The notes under the pieces were generated by a model. That model worked only from the letters and a program-made list of their open reading frames with translations. It searched no databases and was not told the DNA's origin. Shown piece after piece: positions 1 to 5,497 of a DNA stretch of 35,851 bases (the stretch's first letter is position 1; each line of letters starts with the position of its first letter). The stretch spans positions 1-35,851 of the IMG/VR virus record IMGVR_UViG_3300030419_000739; one strand, given 5' to 3'. The translations under genes and the position numbers were made by a program. The DNA comes from a virus.

Positions 1-98
1 GTCGGCTCACCGAACATATCAATTTCGCCTACACCACAACTAAGACAACGCACTCTTTAGCTTGTCAATCATAGCACTAGCATTACCCTTAGTAGCTT
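1..98. repeat. Terminal direct repeat, left copy
   Basis: The first 98 bases are identical to 35752-35849. The match stops at base 99, where the right end has C instead of T. It contains the last codons of the Rad52-like gene. It is most simply an assembly overlap from a circular or circularly permuted genome; a genuine short terminal repeat cannot be excluded from sequence alone. Confidence 0.95.
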
Positions 99-1014
99 TT
101 CCACTAGCTAGATACTTCTTAGCTTCAGCACCAAGTTCATCTTGACCTGCATCAATAGCTTGTTCAATCAAACTATTAATAAAGTTTTTCTGTCCATCAC
201 TTATAGGATCTTCTTTCCACTTCCCATCAGGTATATCAGCCATATCTTCCTCACTTTCTTTTTCTTCTACATTACCCATTGTTTCTATAATAGTATTAAC
301 TACCTCACTATTTCCTGCTCTTTTCTCAAATTCATCTTTATATTTTGCTACATAATCCTCTACGAGTTTGAGAAATTTATCTACATTATCGTTAGACCAA
401 TCAGCTACATTGTCGCCAATAGATTTATCCATTTTGAATCTAGTCATACTTGTGTCGTAGCATTTCTTTGCAAAGTTCTTGTCCTCGTTGCACATACTAA
501 AAACCATTTCTTTTAGTTGTGGCTCTGTCAAGCTAGAAGGGGATTTCGTAATCTCTTGTGCTACTGGTTTTTTTTTAGTCATACCTGTTGGCTTAGGTTG
601 TTGTACTACCTGTTCAACTACACCTGCGTAATGTTCTTCTTCTGTTGTATCGCCTGTCCATAGTTCTAGTCCTATACCAAAACGCATACAACATCTCTTT
701 ATCCCATCACTAACTGCTAGTTTAAGTATCTCGCTTTCAGTTAAGTTTCTTGCTAGTGCGTGTCTATCTACATCACCAACTTCTTGTACTGTACCAAGAT
801 CATCTATTTCTAATGTACATTTTGCACCTACAACTGCGTTGTCTTTATCCCTTATGATGTCATAAGTAAAGTTGTACTTGCCACCTACAACATCAACCAA
901 TCTCTTTGTGTATATGTGGTGTGGTACATAGTCGCCATACTTCCCTTGTGGTGCTTTCTTTACTACACTCTTTGGAAAGTTAGCTGTTAATTTTTTATGT
1001 GTTTCTTTATCCAT
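40..1014 (-). CDS. Rad52/Rad22-family single-strand annealing protein
   Basis: Probable phage recombinase of the Rad52/Rad22 family, which binds single-stranded DNA and anneals complementary strands. In this 324-residue protein the conserved core is residues 1-120: a GKYGDYVPHHIYTKRL segment, a beta-rich stretch, then DVDRHALARNLTESEILKLAVSDG and a KRCCMRFGIGLELW-like segment typical of the family's N-terminal domain. Residues 140-260 are charged and variable. The last 50 residues (SDGQKNFINSL...ASAMIDKL) form a C-terminal module seen at the end of various phage recombination proteins. The ATG has a strong AGGAG upstream. The gene ends the leftward run of small genes and is followed, across the circle junction, by a zinc-ribbon gene and the methyltransferase cassette. 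It is the only recognisable DNA-metabolism protein here apart from the methyltransferase and nuclease-like genes. Confidence 0.85.
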   Translation of the reverse strand: MDKETHKKLTANFPKSVVKKAPQGKYGDYVPHHIYTKRLVDVVGGKYNFTYDIIRDKDNAVVGAKCTLEIDDLGTVQEVGDVDRHALARNLTESEILKLAVSDGIKRCCMRFGIGLELWTGDTTEEEHYAGVVEQVVQQPKPTGMTKKKPVAQEITKSPSSLTEPQLKEMVFSMCNEDKNFAKKCYDTSMTRFKMDKSIGDNVADWSNDNVDKFLKLVEDYVAKYKDEFEKRAGNSEVVNTIIETMGNVEEKESEEDMADIPDGKWKEDPISDGQKNFINSLIEQAIDAGQDELGAEAKKYLASGKATKGNASAMIDKLKSALS

Positions 1015-1048
1015 TTCTCTCCTGTTCTGTGTGCCTACATTGTAGTTG

Positions 1049-1102
1049 TTATGTAAGACAATTTCTACTATAATAAAAGAAAACGATATTTGAATTATTC
1101 AT
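1049..1102 (-). CDS. Possible 17-residue leader peptide before the Rad52-like gene
   Basis: A 17-codon frame (MNNSNIVFFYYSRNCLT) starts at ATG with AGAAAGG about 8 bases upstream, directly after the perfect hairpin at 1120-1147. It ends 35 bases before the Rad52-like start. The good ribosome-binding site and position suggest a translated leader, but a frame this short can arise by chance and no homologue is known to me. Confidence 0.25.
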   Translation of the reverse strand: MNNSNIVFFYYSRNCLT

Positions 1103-1119
1103 TATTGTTTCCTTTCTGG

Positions 1120-1147
1120 AATAGCACTCTAGCGATAGAGTGCTATT
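1120..1147 (-). terminator. Perfect 12-bp hairpin at the end of a small gene
   Basis: Arms 1120-1131 and 1136-1147 are perfectly complementary around a 4-base loop. On the minus strand the hairpin contains the stop codon of the 62-residue gene (1143-1145). It lacks a clear U-tract on the minus strand (ATTCC follows), so it looks more like an attenuator, RNase-processing site or mRNA stabiliser upstream of the Rad52-like gene than a full terminator. Confidence 0.55.
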
Positions 1148-1331
1148 TTACTTTCTCACAAAATAAATCTACTTGACCTTTAATCTCACTACCACTAGCT
1201 ACAATTACTGCTCTTTCATATACATCTTCTTTTTTGTTGTATATATATACTGCTAGTTTGTCATCTAGTTTGTAATGTTTGTCTATTACATTACGCATTA
1301 AATCTTCTATCTTCCAACTATCCTTACTCAT
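1143..1331 (-). CDS. Hypothetical small protein, 62 aa
   Basis: A 62-residue protein of mixed charge with no recognised family. It has a short helical N-terminus (SWKIEDLMRNVIDKHYKL) followed by beta-prone residues (KLAVYIYNKKEDVYERAVIVASG). The start follows the recurrent junction GAATAGAAAGGGAAGTAATG, whose AAAGGGAAG is the ribosome-binding site and overlaps the region of the upstream stop. Its own stop lies inside a perfect hairpin. It is part of the leftward microgene operon. Function unknown. Confidence 0.7.
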   Translation of the reverse strand: MSKDSWKIEDLMRNVIDKHYKLDDKLAVYIYNKKEDVYERAVIVASGSEIKGQVDLFCEKVK

Positions 1332-1342
1332 TACTTCCCTTT

Positions 1343-1498
1343 CTATTCTTCTTCTTTTACTTCACTAATTGCAAATATTCCTACATTGTACTTACTATGA
1401 ATGTGTTTAAGATCTTCTTCTGCATACTCAATAGCTTGATTCTCTGTATCAGCTATATAATTTACATTTCCTGACAATAATATTTTATACTTTTTCAT
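1343..1498 (-). CDS. Small acidic protein, 51 aa
   Basis: A 51-residue protein beginning MKKYKILLSGNVNYIADTEN, followed by an acidic helix (QAIEYAEEDLKHI), a beta segment (VGIFAISEV) and a KEEE tail. The beta-alpha-beta pattern resembles many small phage proteins but I cannot name a family. The 45-residue protein at 2623-2760 shows a similar pattern (YKIEVGFYATDWEDVEDFIQ). The ribosome-binding site is AAAGAGAAG just after the upstream TAG. It lies in the leftward microgene operon. Confidence 0.7.
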   Translation of the reverse strand: MKKYKILLSGNVNYIADTENQAIEYAEEDLKHIHSKYNVGIFAISEVKEEE

Positions 1499-1509
1499 TA
1501 CTTCTCTTT

Positions 1510-1735
1510 CTATAATTTTTCTCTTTGTAAAATATCTTGTGCTAAATCTTCATTATCACAAGCACTACACACACCTTGTTTTTGTATGTAATTCAATTCC
1601 CATTGTATTTGTTGTTTACTATCCCCACTTAAAATTCCACAATGTAAACAATATTTTTCTTTGTGTATTTTATTAAGTTTTTTGTAATTTTTCTTTTCTT
1701 TTTTAACTAAAAAACTCTAACTCTTTAACTGTCAT
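1510..1735 (-). pseudogene. Zinc-ribbon protein split by a one-base shift in a T6 run
   Basis: An ATG at 1735 overlaps the upstream stop (TAATG) but reads only ten codons (MTVKELEFFS) before TAA. A second frame then continues to 1510 with no start codon of its own and encodes a convincing zinc ribbon (CLHC ... CSAC with Lys-rich N-terminus and EDLAQDILQ tail). Dropping one T from the T6 run at 1709-1714 joins the two into a 74-residue protein. The run is TTT TTT followed by A, so a +1 slip of the Phe tRNA is possible. Alternatives are a true inactivating indel or a homopolymer sequencing error. The intact ribbon and the clean junction to the next gene argue that the protein is made in nature. 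Confidence 0.65.
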
Positions 1736-2001
1736 TACTTCCCTTTCACTATATTGTGAATCATTTGTCTAGTTAAATTAGTTATCTCTGCTAACTCAAT
1801 AGCTGAATAACCAATGTCATACAAATTCTTTATTGCTGAATTTCTTATACCTACATATTCTTTATTAATAAATTTAAGATTATCCAGTTCTTTTAATGAT
1901 TCTTCCAGGACTTTGCGATAAGTAAACTCTGTTTGTTTATCTACATTGTCGCTTATGTTCTCTTGTGCTTGTGTTAAAAGATCGTTTAGTTCTTCTTCCA
2001 T
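1735..2001 (-). CDS. Small helix-turn-helix protein
   Basis: An 88-residue protein, helical throughout. The N-terminal half is acidic (EEELNDLLTQAQENISDN). The C-terminal half carries a helix-turn-helix-like segment: GYSAIELAEITNLTRQMIHN, where SAIELAEITNL is the first helix pair and TRQMIHNIV the likely recognition helix, as in sigma-region-4 or phage activator folds. Its start overlaps the upstream stop as TAATG, and its own stop overlaps the next ATG. It is the only clear DNA-binding regulator in the leftward block, so it is the best candidate to act on inverted repeats in the 4.6-5.5 kb control region. That link is inference. Confidence 0.7.
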   Translation of the reverse strand: MEEELNDLLTQAQENISDNVDKQTEFTYRKVLEESLKELDNLKFINKEYVGIRNSAIKNLYDIGYSAIELAEITNLTRQMIHNIVKGK

Positions 2002-2087
2002 TAATCTTCATATCCTTCTTTATCCATATGCCCTCTTTCTCTTGCAACAATACACTCATCACAAGTTTTTGGATTATGTTCTTCCAT
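2001..2087 (-). CDS. 28-residue CxxC/H microprotein
   Basis: A 28-codon frame with CDEC (Cys9, Cys12) and His20 (CDECIVARERGHMDKEGYED), which looks like half a zinc knuckle. The ribosome-binding site is AGGGAAGG followed by TAAACA before ATG, the same as at 2612-2622. Its TAA overlaps the ATG of the HTH gene (TAATG). The coupling at both ends supports translation. Function unknown. Confidence 0.6.
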   Translation of the reverse strand: MEEHNPKTCDECIVARERGHMDKEGYED

Positions 2088-2099
2088 TGTTTACCTTCC

Positions 2100-2330
2100 C
2101 TATTCTTCTTTTAATTCTATTTCTATTTCTGTACTTTCACAAAACTCTCTTTCGTTGTTCCAAATAAAACCAAATCTTTCTTGTGTTTCTTTGTCTGCAT
2201 CTAAAAGTAAATCTGCAATTTGACTTGGGCATTCTGTTTCTGCCCAATCTAATAAATCATTATTAAAATCAACTTCAGCAGTATAAGTAATATATACTTC
2301 TTCAACACTTGTTATATGTAATACTTTCAT
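2100..2330 (-). CDS. Acidic hypothetical protein, 76 aa
   Basis: A strongly acidic 76-residue protein ending STEIEIELKEE. It contains DWAETECP in the middle and a second Trp/Asn-rich segment (FGFIWNNEREF). The upstream 40-residue protein (2338-2460) repeats its W-x(n)-CP and acidic beta-tail pattern, so the two look like a full-length and shortened pair. It starts after the recurrent junction GAGTAGGGAAGATATG. High negative charge is compatible with a host-takeover or DNA-mimic role, but nothing shows this directly. Confidence 0.7.
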   Translation of the reverse strand: MKVLHITSVEEVYITYTAEVDFNNDLLDWAETECPSQIADLLLDADKETQERFGFIWNNEREFCESTEIEIELKEE

Positions 2331-2337
2331 ATCTTCC

Positions 2338-2460
2338 CTACTCTTCTTTTTCTTTTTCTAATACTGATACTTCAAAATTAAATGTTATCCAATCGCCATT
2401 ATCTTTTTCTTGTGTAAATGGAACTGGGCAATCACTTAACCACTCATCAAATTTATACAT
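2338..2460 (-). CDS. Acidic microprotein, 40 aa
   Basis: A 40-residue acidic protein (starts MYKFDEWLSDCPVPF, ends VLEKEKEE). It resembles a shortened version of the 76-residue neighbour through the W-x3-CP core and a beta strand leading to an acidic tail. The junction GAATAGGGAAGATATG supplies the ribosome-binding site, and TAG GGAAGATATG leads into the next gene. Function unknown. Confidence 0.65.
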   Translation of the reverse strand: MYKFDEWLSDCPVPFTQEKDNGDWITFNFEVSVLEKEKEE

Positions 2461-2467
2461 ATCTTCC

Positions 2468-2611
2468 CTATTCTCCTTCCTTTACTGGCGATAGTTGATC
2501 ATATTCTTTATCATAAGAAAAGTTTTCGTTCATATTATCGCTGTGATAATAAAACAATTTACCTTTACTATTTGACACAATAACTTCGTGTATAAAATAT
2601 TCTTCTTTCAT
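2468..2611 (-). CDS. Microprotein, 47 aa
   Basis: A 47-residue frame beginning MKEEYFIHEVIVSNSKGKLF and ending SPVKEGE. It is Tyr/Asn/Glu rich with a predicted beta hairpin at the start. The ribosome-binding site is AAAGG in GAATAGAAAGGTAAACAATG, and its TAG is followed at once by GGAAGATATG of the next gene. It is a member of the leftward microgene array. No family recognised. Confidence 0.65.
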   Translation of the reverse strand: MKEEYFIHEVIVSNSKGKLFYYHSDNMNENFSYDKEYDQLSPVKEGE

Positions 2612-2622
2612 TGTTTACCTTT

Positions 2623-2760
2623 CTATTCTTCTTCTTGTACTTCATTTAACCAATCTTTATGCGACATACTTTGTATAAAATCTTCAACATCTTCCCAATC
2701 AGTTGCATAAAAACCAACTTCTATTTTGTATGGCTTTAAATTGTTTTCATCATAACTCAT
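2623..2760 (-). CDS. Acidic microprotein, 45 aa
   Basis: A 45-residue protein with about 13 acidic and 3 basic residues. The core YKIEVGFYATDWEDVEDFIQ reads as a beta strand followed by a helix, comparable to the 51-residue protein at 1343-1498. It ends VQEEE. The start follows GAAGAATAGGGAAGATAATG. A translated, coupled gene is likely. Function unknown. Confidence 0.65.
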   Translation of the reverse strand: MSYDENNLKPYKIEVGFYATDWEDVEDFIQSMSHKDWLNEVQEEE

Positions 2761-2768
2761 TATCTTCC

Positions 2769-2945
2769 CTATTCTTCCTCATCAAAATCATCTAACCAAA
2801 TAACTACTGACCCACCTAACTCATATTCAGCTATCTTTGTATCATCTAGTTCTTCTTTAGAATATGTACTTGTATATCCCCAATTAGTATGACCCCAATT
2901 AGCTCTACAATATTCATCTAAATATTCTGTTGCATCTCTGCTCAT
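2769..2945 (-). CDS. Acidic Trp-rich microprotein, 58 aa
   Basis: A 58-residue protein with about 16 acidic and 4 basic residues. It has a duplicated aromatic stretch (ANWGHTNWGYTSTY) and a C-terminal acidic run (WLDDFDEEE). The junction GAATAGGGAAGATATG precedes its ATG even though the upstream gene ended earlier, which suggests this junction is a copied unit rather than a chance overlap. Function unknown. Confidence 0.65.
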   Translation of the reverse strand: MSRDATEYLDEYCRANWGHTNWGYTSTYSKEELDDTKIAEYELGGSVVIWLDDFDEEE

Positions 2946-2972
2946 ATCTTCCCTATTCTTTCTGCTTATAGC

Positions 2973-3170
2973 TTATAAAAAACTATCAGCTTTTTTAACT
3001 ACTACCACCAGGCTATCGTTAAATGTTTGTTGATCTACAATCTCTAATCTATTTCCCTCTATAAAATGCAACACTTCTTTTGTACTGCGAAAAGGTCTAA
3101 GAGTATTGTTGTAATTAACAAATATATACCTACAATCTAGTGGTAATTCAATCTTCTGTTTTAATACCAT
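2973..3170 (-). CDS. Hypothetical protein, 65 aa
   Basis: A 65-residue protein with alternating hydrophobic residues (CRYIFVNYNNTLRPF; LVVVVKKADSFL), so probably a small beta-rich fold. No Shine-Dalgarno is obvious before the ATG (51 bases separate it from the upstream gene), which lowers confidence in the exact start. It lies between the 96-residue gene and the acidic microgene array. No family recognised. Confidence 0.55.
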   Translation of the reverse strand: MVLKQKIELPLDCRYIFVNYNNTLRPFRSTKEVLHFIEGNRLEIVDQQTFNDSLVVVVKKADSFL

Positions 3171-3221
3171 AATCTAAGTCTAACTAACTTTACAATCTTT
3201 GCAACTGTATTTGACATTAGT

Positions 3222-3512
3222 TTATGTGTAAGGTTGCACATCATCAACTGAACGAAAGTATTTATTTACTTCATCTTGTTTAATGTTGCAGTAATTTGCC
3301 CAAAAATCTAGTGCTTGTTGCCGATCCCAACTACCTACACCATATTTTTTTGGTATATCAGCGAAACCAAATACAAATATTTCTAAAGTAATATCAAAAA
3401 AATGTGATAAGTTTTGTTTATATTTTTCTTTGTTATCTTTGCCCATATAAGTTTTTTTATACACATTAAACATTTCATCAATCGTTTGTGTATCTTCCAT
3501 AATTTTATTCAT
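3222..3512 (-). CDS. Hypothetical protein, 96 aa, first gene of the main leftward operon
   Basis: A 96-residue, mostly helical protein (DEMFNVYKKTYMGKDNKEKY; LSHFFDITLEIFVFGFADIP; WDRQQALDFWANYCNI). An alternative ATG lies four codons in. AGAAAGG precedes the chosen start. A good promoter (3546-3574) lies just upstream and a terminator (3628-3661) isolates it from the genes before it, so it is the first gene of its transcript and probably expressed early. Function unknown. Confidence 0.7.
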   Translation of the reverse strand: MNKIMEDTQTIDEMFNVYKKTYMGKDNKEKYKQNLSHFFDITLEIFVFGFADIPKKYGVGSWDRQQALDFWANYCNIKQDEVNKYFRSVDDVQPYT

Positions 3513-3545
3513 TGATTAACCTTTCTGTTTATTAACCTACACTAT

Positions 3546-3574
3546 ATATTAGTAAAGTATCTTTTACAAAGCAA
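3546..3574 (-). promoter_or_regulatory. Sigma70-type promoter for the leftward operon
   Basis: On the minus strand, TTGCTT (3574-3569), a 17-bp spacer and TAATAT (3551-3546) lie about 35 bases upstream of the 96-residue gene and just after the terminator for the preceding leftward genes. Spacing and position are good; activity is inferred. Confidence 0.6.
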
Positions 3575-3627
3575 GTTATTTATCTACAATATCGCTACAT
3601 AGTCGCTATATGCCTACACAATAGAAA

Positions 3628-3661
3628 AAGCTCGTAATGTTAAGGGGATCATTACGAGCTT
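3628..3661 (-). terminator. Intrinsic terminator, leftward
   Basis: Perfect 12-bp inverted repeat (arms AAGCTCGTAATG at 3628-3639 and its complement at 3650-3661) with a 10-base loop. On the minus strand it is followed by TTTTC, giving a standard intrinsic terminator. It ends the short operon 4560-3684, and a new promoter follows. Confidence 0.85.
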
Positions 3662-3683
3662 AATCTATGCTGTTGGTTAGCTA

Positions 3684-3860
3684 TTAATTTTTAAGATAAT
3701 TTTCTATAAATTCCTCATCTAATATCAGGGTTATTTCATTACAACTTTTGCATTTTTTAATTGTGTCTATGTGCTTGTTATAAATAATTATATGCCTGTT
3801 AGTTTTATTACAAAAAACACAATCTAATCGTAATAATTCGCCTACATTTTTAATAATCAT
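3684..3860 (-). CDS. Small zinc-ribbon protein, 58 aa
   Basis: A 58-residue protein with two Cys pairs, CVFC (14-17) and CKSC (37-40), separated by a beta-rich, Lys/His/Ile segment (TNRHIIIYNKHIDTIKK). The layout fits a compact zinc ribbon. The ribosome-binding site AAGGGGG overlaps the stop of the upstream membrane-protein gene. It is the last gene before the terminator at 3628-3661. Partner unknown. Confidence 0.7.
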   Translation of the reverse strand: MIIKNVGELLRLDCVFCNKTNRHIIIYNKHIDTIKKCKSCNEITLILDEEFIENYLKN

Positions 3861-3869
3861 TTAACCCCC

Positions 3870-4034
3870 TTAAAAAATATTCTTTCTGCTTAATACTTCG
3901 CCATTATTTAATCTAGTTATAAAGTCTGTGCGATCGCTTAATCTTTTTTCATCTAACTTTATCCAGGATATAGCTAGTAAAGACATAAGACTAAATAAAC
4001 CTACACTAACTAATAACATTGTAATTATTAACAT
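3870..4034 (-). CDS. Single-pass membrane microprotein, 54 aa
   Basis: A 54-residue protein whose first 24 residues are hydrophobic (MLIITMLLVSVGLFSLMSLL then AISW), followed by a charged tail (KLDEKRLSDRTDFITRLNNG). This is an N-terminal membrane anchor with a short soluble tail. AGAGG lies 8-9 bases before ATG. The early operon position suggests a host-membrane role such as superinfection exclusion, but this is a guess. Confidence 0.6.
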   Translation of the reverse strand: MLIITMLLVSVGLFSLMSLLAISWIKLDEKRLSDRTDFITRLNNGEVLSRKNIF

Positions 4035-4101
4035 TAATTAACCTCTTTCTAGTGCTTATAAACACCCTACAAGCACCCTTTAACAAGTGCTTGTTAGCTA
4101 T

Positions 4102-4560
4102 TTATTTTTTAAAATAGGTTTTATGACTTTGATTATATGAAATACTATTTTTAAAAGTATCTAGTAAATAATCGAAATCATCTTTAGCATTTTTATAATT
4201 ATCGTAATAATCTATGTCTTTAAGATTATTTGAAAAATATAAAATGTCTTTACCATTAATTAAGATAATTTTATATTGTTTTTCATTATCGTAGTAATTA
4301 TATTTATCTGTATTTTCTTCGATCGCTAAAATCAAATCAACACTTTTATAAATACCAGAAGAATAGATAGTAAATAAATTACCATAATCTGTTTTGGTAT
4401 CTATAAAACCAATTCTTTTAATTTTACTATCGTGAAATTTACGATTAGCTAACGCAAAATAAGTGCTACCTTGCATTAATGTAAATTCAAATAATTCTGT
4501 GCAATCGTCATTTGTTGGTCTAATTGCTAAAGTATTATTTTCTTTTTTTTTCGTTTTCAT
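4102..4560 (-). CDS. Hypothetical protein, 152 aa, first leftward gene from the control region
   Basis: Rich in Tyr, Asn, Asp, Ile and Lys, with no recognised family. The start at 4560 (MKTKKKENN) is preferred over 4587 because AAAAGGGG lies 5 bases upstream of it and nothing comparable precedes 4587. The protein is alpha/beta in pattern, with strands such as YKIILINGKDILYF. It is the first gene leftward from the control region, behind a promoter at 4600-4627, so it is likely made very early in infection. Confidence 0.65.
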   Translation of the reverse strand: MKTKKKENNTLAIRPTNDDCTELFEFTLMQGSTYFALANRKFHDSKIKRIGFIDTKTDYGNLFTIYSSGIYKSVDLILAIEENTDKYNYYDNEKQYKIILINGKDILYFSNNLKDIDYYDNYKNAKDDFDYLLDTFKNSISYNQSHKTYFKK

Positions 4561-4599
4561 TATTACCCCTTTTAAGTAATTAACCAATACATAAGAATA

Positions 4600-4627
4600 A
4601 TATTAATTAGTTAAATAAGTTTTACAA
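4600..4627 (-). promoter_or_regulatory. Sigma70-type promoter, leftward
   Basis: On the minus strand, TTGTAA (4627-4622), a 16-bp spacer and TAATAT (4605-4600). It lies about 40 bases upstream of the 152-residue gene and resembles the promoter at 3546-3574 in its -10 box. AT-rich surroundings raise the chance of coincidence. Confidence 0.45.
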
Positions 4628-4943
4628 GTTATTAATAATTATTTTATTTAAGGATCGTTAACAAATAATTTTAGATAAGGTTAGTTAATTAATGTTATTA
4701 TCGTTCTTCCACAATCTAAACTACTACCCCCCATTTACTTAAAAAATATCCCTATATCTACGCATACCTAGTTATTTCTAGCTTATTCTTGATTAAACCC
4801 TATAAACATTGACTATATAACTTTGTCCTATAATATACAATATGTTGCGTTGTACATATATAAATCCATATATCAATGCTGACACCACCATTACATTACG
4901 ATACACTTTGATCAATATCTGGAAACTATACTACAAATACCTA

Positions 4944-5060
4944 CTATATATTGTGTACTTTCATAGACATACTACATCTAGTAGGTGCACTATCACAGTA
5001 ATACCTAGGTTGATCACCAATTTGTTTTAGTGTATTTTTACACTCTTTACATACTTTCAA
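4944..5060 (-). CDS. Possible zinc-finger microprotein with TTG start
   Basis: A 38-residue frame with CKEC ... PRYYC ... RC, the spacing of treble-clef fingers in which a CxxC pair is followed by RRYC and a final Cys. The only plausible start is TTG, with no clear Shine-Dalgarno; a TATATT box about 10 bases upstream could give an almost leaderless mRNA. The Cys pattern is better than chance, but start and expression are doubtful. Confidence 0.3.
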   Translation of the reverse strand: MKVCKECKNTLKQIGDQPRYYCDSAPTRCSMSMKVHNI

Positions 5061-5143
5061 TAAGATAAGAATAATATATTTTTTTTTAAAAAAGACAGAA
5101 AGAATATTACTTACCCTGTGCCACTCCCAACCCAACCAGAATG

Positions 5144-5157
5144 ACTAAAGATTTAGT
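5144..5157. promoter_or_regulatory. Palindrome, possible operator
   Basis: ACTAAAGATTTAGT is a 6-bp inverted repeat around two bases. The half-site TTTAGT recurs inside the hairpin at 5335-5364. The repetition near promoters suggests protein-binding sites, but no binding protein is known. Confidence 0.35.
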
Positions 5158-5278
5158 AGCATATAACAATGTGGAATAATAGGCTATGACCCTAGTTACT
5201 ATGGTCCAGCTAGTCCACTTGTCCTGTTGTTTGATCCAATATTTCTTTCCTAAGAGCTGGAGAAATATCTTGTTTGTG

Positions 5279-5307
5279 TTGTCATACTATCACAAGGTTT
5301 CTATAAT
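5279..5307 (+). promoter_or_regulatory. Strong sigma70-type promoter of a structured RNA unit
   Basis: TTGTCA (5279-5284), 17-bp spacer, perfect TATAAT (5302-5307). The predicted start near 5314 falls at the foot of the 9-bp inverted repeat 5315-5335. A TCCTAAGA half-site lies upstream (5248-5255), and two more copies form the repeat at the start, so a repressor could sit there. Confidence 0.7.
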
Positions 5308-5314
5308 GCAAAGT

Positions 5315-5335
5315 ATCTTAGGAAAGTCCTAAGAT
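5315..5335. repeat. 9-bp inverted repeat at the predicted transcript start
   Basis: Arms ATCTTAGGA (5315-5323) and TCCTAAGAT (5327-5335) flank AAG. The half-site TCCTAAGA also occurs at 5248-5255. It could be an operator overlapping +1 or the 5' hairpin of the RNA. Confidence 0.75.
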
Positions 5336-5364
5336 TTAGTTATAAATAAATATCTATAACTAAA
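5335..5364. repeat. 10-bp inverted repeat
   Basis: Arms TTTAGTTATA (5335-5344) and TATAACTAAA (5355-5364) are perfect complements around a 10-base loop and abut the preceding hairpin. Confidence 0.75.
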
Positions 5365-5471
5365 GAAAAAGAAGATAGCTGATCATCATATAGTTATGTA
5401 TGTGGGGATTGATTCAAGTTATTATTTTTTTTCTTTCATTACAGTAAATGGACAGACTGTACGGAACAGAG

Positions 5472-5497
5472 CCCTGCTTACCGATTGGCAGGGTTTT
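5472..5497 (+). terminator. Intrinsic terminator of the structured RNA unit
   Basis: CCCTGC (5472-5477), 10-base loop, GCAGGG (5488-5493), then TTTTGTTT. Two more weaker pairs extend the stem. It is a GC-rich island in very AT-rich DNA. No plus-strand gene precedes it, so it must end either a non-coding RNA or leakage toward the late promoter that starts six bases downstream. Confidence 0.8.

Larger units (their letters stand above)
4628..5278. other. Control region without convincing genes
   Basis: AT-rich stretch with no long, well-initiated frame. It holds a possible TTGACT/TATAAT pair (4809-4834, only 14 bp apart), a small hairpin at 5029-5044, a T9A6 tract near 5080-5095, a palindrome at 5144-5157 and one TCCTAAGA site at 5248-5255. 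A replication origin could sit here, but I see no clear iterons or DnaA boxes. Confidence 0.5.

Noticed and set aside
142-516. Plus-strand frame of 124 residues opposite the Rad52-like gene
   Set aside because: Phe/Ile-rich antisense composition, no ribosome-binding site, and it lies wholly within a well-supported gene on the other strand.
3173-3229. 18-codon minus-strand frame between the 96- and 65-residue genes
   Set aside because: No ribosome-binding site, overlaps the start of the next gene, and shows no recognisable feature.
4842-5030. Plus-strand frame of 62 residues in the control region
   Set aside because: A TATAAT box just upstream could give a leaderless mRNA, but the spacing to TTGACT is only 14 bp, there is no Shine-Dalgarno, and the protein looks random.
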